In this document: positions 62,650 through 64,000 of the stretch, in pieces
Position numbering within the stretch: position 1 is the first letter of the stretch
Layout of the letters: the number at the start of each line of letters is the position of its first letter
DNA from: JBBRHQ01 sp963725315
Lineage (GTDB): Bacteria; Actinomycetota; Thermoleophilia; Solirubrobacterales; 70-9
Assembly (NCBI GenBank): GCA_963725315.1
Contig: CAVRYA010000004.1
Span: forward strand, 124,001-188,000
Length of the DNA: 64,000 bases
Direction of reading: 5' to 3'
The notes under the pieces: generated by a model
Databases searched by the model: none
What the model was told of the DNA's origin: nothing
What the model saw: the letters and a program-made list of their open reading frames with translations, nothing else
Made by a program: the position numbers and the translations under genes

Positions 62650-63204
62650 CTAGTAGCCGTTCGGGTGGCGAGCGACGTAGCCGCTGGAGGAGCGCATCTG
62701 CTTGCTCCAGCCGGGGCCGTCGCCAGGGGTCATCGAGGTGTCCCAGCGCAGCCCGGCGATTACCGCGTAGGCATGCCCGGAGTTCGCGTAGACGCTGATC
62801 CAGCGGCCGCGGCCGCGATGTCCCCAGCTCTCGAGCGGGCCCGAGGGGAGCGGGCTGGAGAGGAAGCTGCCGCCGTGGAGGGCGTAGCTGACGGAGCCCG
62901 AGCAGTCGTAGCCGCTGTCCTCCCAACGGCCGTGGCCGCCGCCCCAGATGTAGGGCTTGGTGCGGATCCTGTTGGCGGCCGCGATCACGGCCTGGACCCG
63001 CGCCGGGGCGTTCGCCGGGGCGACCGCCTTGCCGCGCACCAGCCGCGCCTTGCCTGCCGGGGCGCAGGCGCTGCTGCCGCCCGGGTTGATCCCGCCGGAG
63101 CTCCCGCATGCCGCCGAGGCCCCAGCCGGGGCGAGCGCAAGCACGGCCACAGCCGCGCCGGTTGCCGCCAACCCCGCCTTGATCTTTCCGATGCTCGAAG
63201 ACAA
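62650..63204 (-). CDS. Secreted NlpC/P60-type peptidoglycan hydrolase under c-di-AMP riboswitch control
   Basis: 184 residues starting at TTG 63204, with AAAGGAGA upstream. The signal peptide is ATGAAVAVLALAPAGASA (about 14-31). The catalytic domain is small: KPYIWGGGHGRWEDSGYDCS gives the nucleophile Cys in the DCSG motif, and SGHAYAVIAGLRWD the His. Such enzymes cut stem-peptide bonds in peptidoglycan during growth. The riboswitch directly upstream ties expression to c-di-AMP, as for other wall hydrolases in actinobacteria. Confidence 0.88.
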   Translation of the reverse strand: MSSSIGKIKAGLAATGAAVAVLALAPAGASAACGSSGGINPGGSSACAPAGKARLVRGKAVAPANAPARVQAVIAAANRIRTKPYIWGGGHGRWEDSGYDCSGSVSYALHGGSFLSSPLPSGPLESWGHRGRGRWISVYANSGHAYAVIAGLRWDTSMTPGDGPGWSKQMRSSSGYVARHPNGY

Positions 63205-63221
63205 ACCGATCTCCTTTGTCG

Positions 63222-63350
63222 GCCTACGGGGTTAGCTGTCGGGCTGGCGCTAAAGGAGCCTGCGCTCCCACCGTGGTGGGTTCGCCCCATGCTTCGTTGG
63301 TTCCCCCGCTCCCGGGCTCTAGGTGGCCCGGGACTCGGCATTACCGGTTA
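63222..63350 (-). ncRNA. ydaO-yuaA (cyclic di-AMP) riboswitch
   Basis: Read on the minus strand, the leader carries the conserved blocks of the ydaO class in order: GGTAATGCCGAGTCC, GGAGCGGGGGAACCAACG, TGGGGCGAACCC, a CACCACGGTGG hairpin, then AGCCCGACAGCTAACCCCGT and AGGC. It ends 17 bases before the TTG start, with the Shine-Dalgarno in between. This class binds c-di-AMP and usually lowers expression of wall hydrolases when the ligand is abundant. Its promoter must lie in the relatively AT-rich stretch 63352-63425, inside the 3' end of the neighbouring gene. Confidence 0.9.
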
Positions 63351-63351
63351 T

Positions 63352-64000
63352 TCAGTTCGCGGCACTGTAGAGGATTCCCTGGTCGTTTGCTCGACAAAGA
63401 ACCAATATCTCGTGCCAGAGCGCACAAGCTATGCGCGCGCCGGAAACCGAGGCCAGCGCCTCGTCTACCGGGGTCTCGCCGGCCACCGCGTCGAAGCTCG
63501 CGCCGACCGTGCGGGGCTGCGGAGCACCGCCGCCAGCACCGCGGCTACGTCGTCGCGGCTGATCGAGCCGGACGGCAGCCGCTTGCCGAGCGTGACCAGG
63601 CCACTCCCTGGCTCGTCGGTGAGCATCCCGGGGCGGACGATCGTGAACTCGAGCCCGCTCCCGCGCAGGGCGCGGTCGGCCTCCGCCTTGGCCCGCAGGT
63701 ATTCGCCGAAGACCTCGCCGCCCTCGGCGGGCGGATCGGCCGCGCCCATCGCGCTGACCATCACGTAGCGCCCGACGCCGCGCGCCTTCGCCGCCTCGAT
63801 CAGCTTCACCGCCCCGCCCAGGTCCATGGTCCGCTTGCGACCCTCGCCGCTGCCCGGCCCGGCCCCGGCGGCGAAGACGACCGCCTCCGAGGGGCCGATC
63901 GCCGCGCCGACGTCGCAATCTCCCTCCAGGTCGCAGACCACCGGCTCCGCGCCGGCGGCGCGCACCTCGTCGCCCTGGGCGGGGTCTCTGATCAGGCCGA
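63352..64000 (-). CDS. NAD(P)-binding SDR-like protein (5' end outside window, one frameshift)
   Basis: An atypical short-chain dehydrogenase (NAD(P)H-binding, YwnB/HSCARG-like). LIRDPAQGDEVRAAGAEPVV enters from the window edge; EAVVFAAGAGPGSGEGRKRT, RGVGRYVMVSAMGA and GLEFTIVRPGMLTDEPGSG follow. Near 63510 one C is missing from a C run. Restoring it turns VLRSPARSARA into VLRSPRTVGASFDAVAGETPVDEAL. As written the protein stops at 63465; corrected it can run to 63352, directly against the riboswitch, though the last 30 residues look uncoded and the true end may be earlier. Confidence 0.7.
   Translation of the reverse strand, partial: RPDQRPRPGRRGARRRRGAGGLRPGGRLRRRRGDRPLGGGRLRRRGRAGQRRGSQADHGPGRGGEADRGGEGARRRALRDGQRDGRGRSARRGRRGLRRIPAGQGGGRPRPARERARVHDRPPRDAHRRAREWPGHARQAAAVRLDQPRRRSRGAGGGAPQPRTVGASFDAVAGETPVDEALASVSGARIACALWHEILVLCRANDQGILYSAAN

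Overview
The window is chromosomal DNA from a very GC-rich, probably actinobacterial genome. Clues are an F420-dependent FGD-like oxidoreductase, several VOC and acyl-CoA/CoA-transferase enzymes, a PucR regulator, many GTG/TTG starts, and dense packing with 4-base start/stop overlaps. The protein families recall Thermoleophilia (Solirubrobacterales-like), but that placement is inference. Nearly every gene carries a long antisense shadow frame, so starts were chosen by domain content, Shine-Dalgarno sites and gene overlaps.

Layout. 1-8.9 kb: cyclopropane-fatty-acid synthase (cut by the window edge) divergent from a phytoene-dehydrogenase-like FAD oxidoreductase and a catalase-like peroxidase, then a cell-envelope group (polysaccharide deacetylase; a secreted protein with a peptidoglycan-binding domain, translationally coupled to an HEYGH metalloprotein) and an FAH-family hydrolase. 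8.9-14.9 kb: a patchy accessory stretch with tRNA-Asp, two cold-shock genes, a 15-base repeat of the tRNA 3' end bounding two broken genes, a 54-residue basic protein, a UBP-type zinc finger, a dienelactone hydrolase, a VOC protein, and broken SRPBCC and acyltransferase genes. 14.9-20.7 kb: MMPL exporter, two VOC proteins, a secreted PKD protein and an aldo/keto reductase.

20.7-28.2 kb: a complete [NiFe]-hydrogenase maturation operon, hypC-hypC2-hypD-hypE-hypA-hypB-SIS-hypF, on the minus strand. It has a recognisable promoter and a structured leader, but no hydrogenase structural gene lies in the window. 28.3-45.5 kb: tandem universal stress protein, TreT-like glycosyltransferase, FAD oxidoreductase, P-type ATPase, CoA transferase, F420 enzyme, SDR, lipoproteins, acyl-CoA dehydrogenase, methyltransferase, NTF2-phosphotransferase fusion, ferritin, enolase-superfamily enzyme and a VOC protein. 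45.5-49.2 kb: M28 peptidase, Orn/Lys/Arg-type decarboxylase and an esterase.

49.3-62.5 kb reads as a polyamine or omega-amine uptake and catabolism locus. It has aldehyde dehydrogenase, stress protein, APC permease, class III aminotransferase, PucR regulator, saccharopine-dehydrogenase-like enzyme, alanine dehydrogenase and a PotABCD-type ABC transporter. The inferred logic is import, transamination onto pyruvate, aldehyde oxidation, and recovery of pyruvate from alanine. The right end holds an NlpC/P60-type hydrolase behind a ydaO-type c-di-AMP riboswitch, and a NAD(P)-binding protein cut by the edge.

A cautionary theme is indels. At least ten genes need one or more single-base corrections to read through, in three dense clusters (9.3-10.2, 13.1-14.0 and 51.4-52.6 kb), and several intact genes lack a canonical start codon. 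Sequencing or assembly error and real gene decay cannot be separated from sequence alone.
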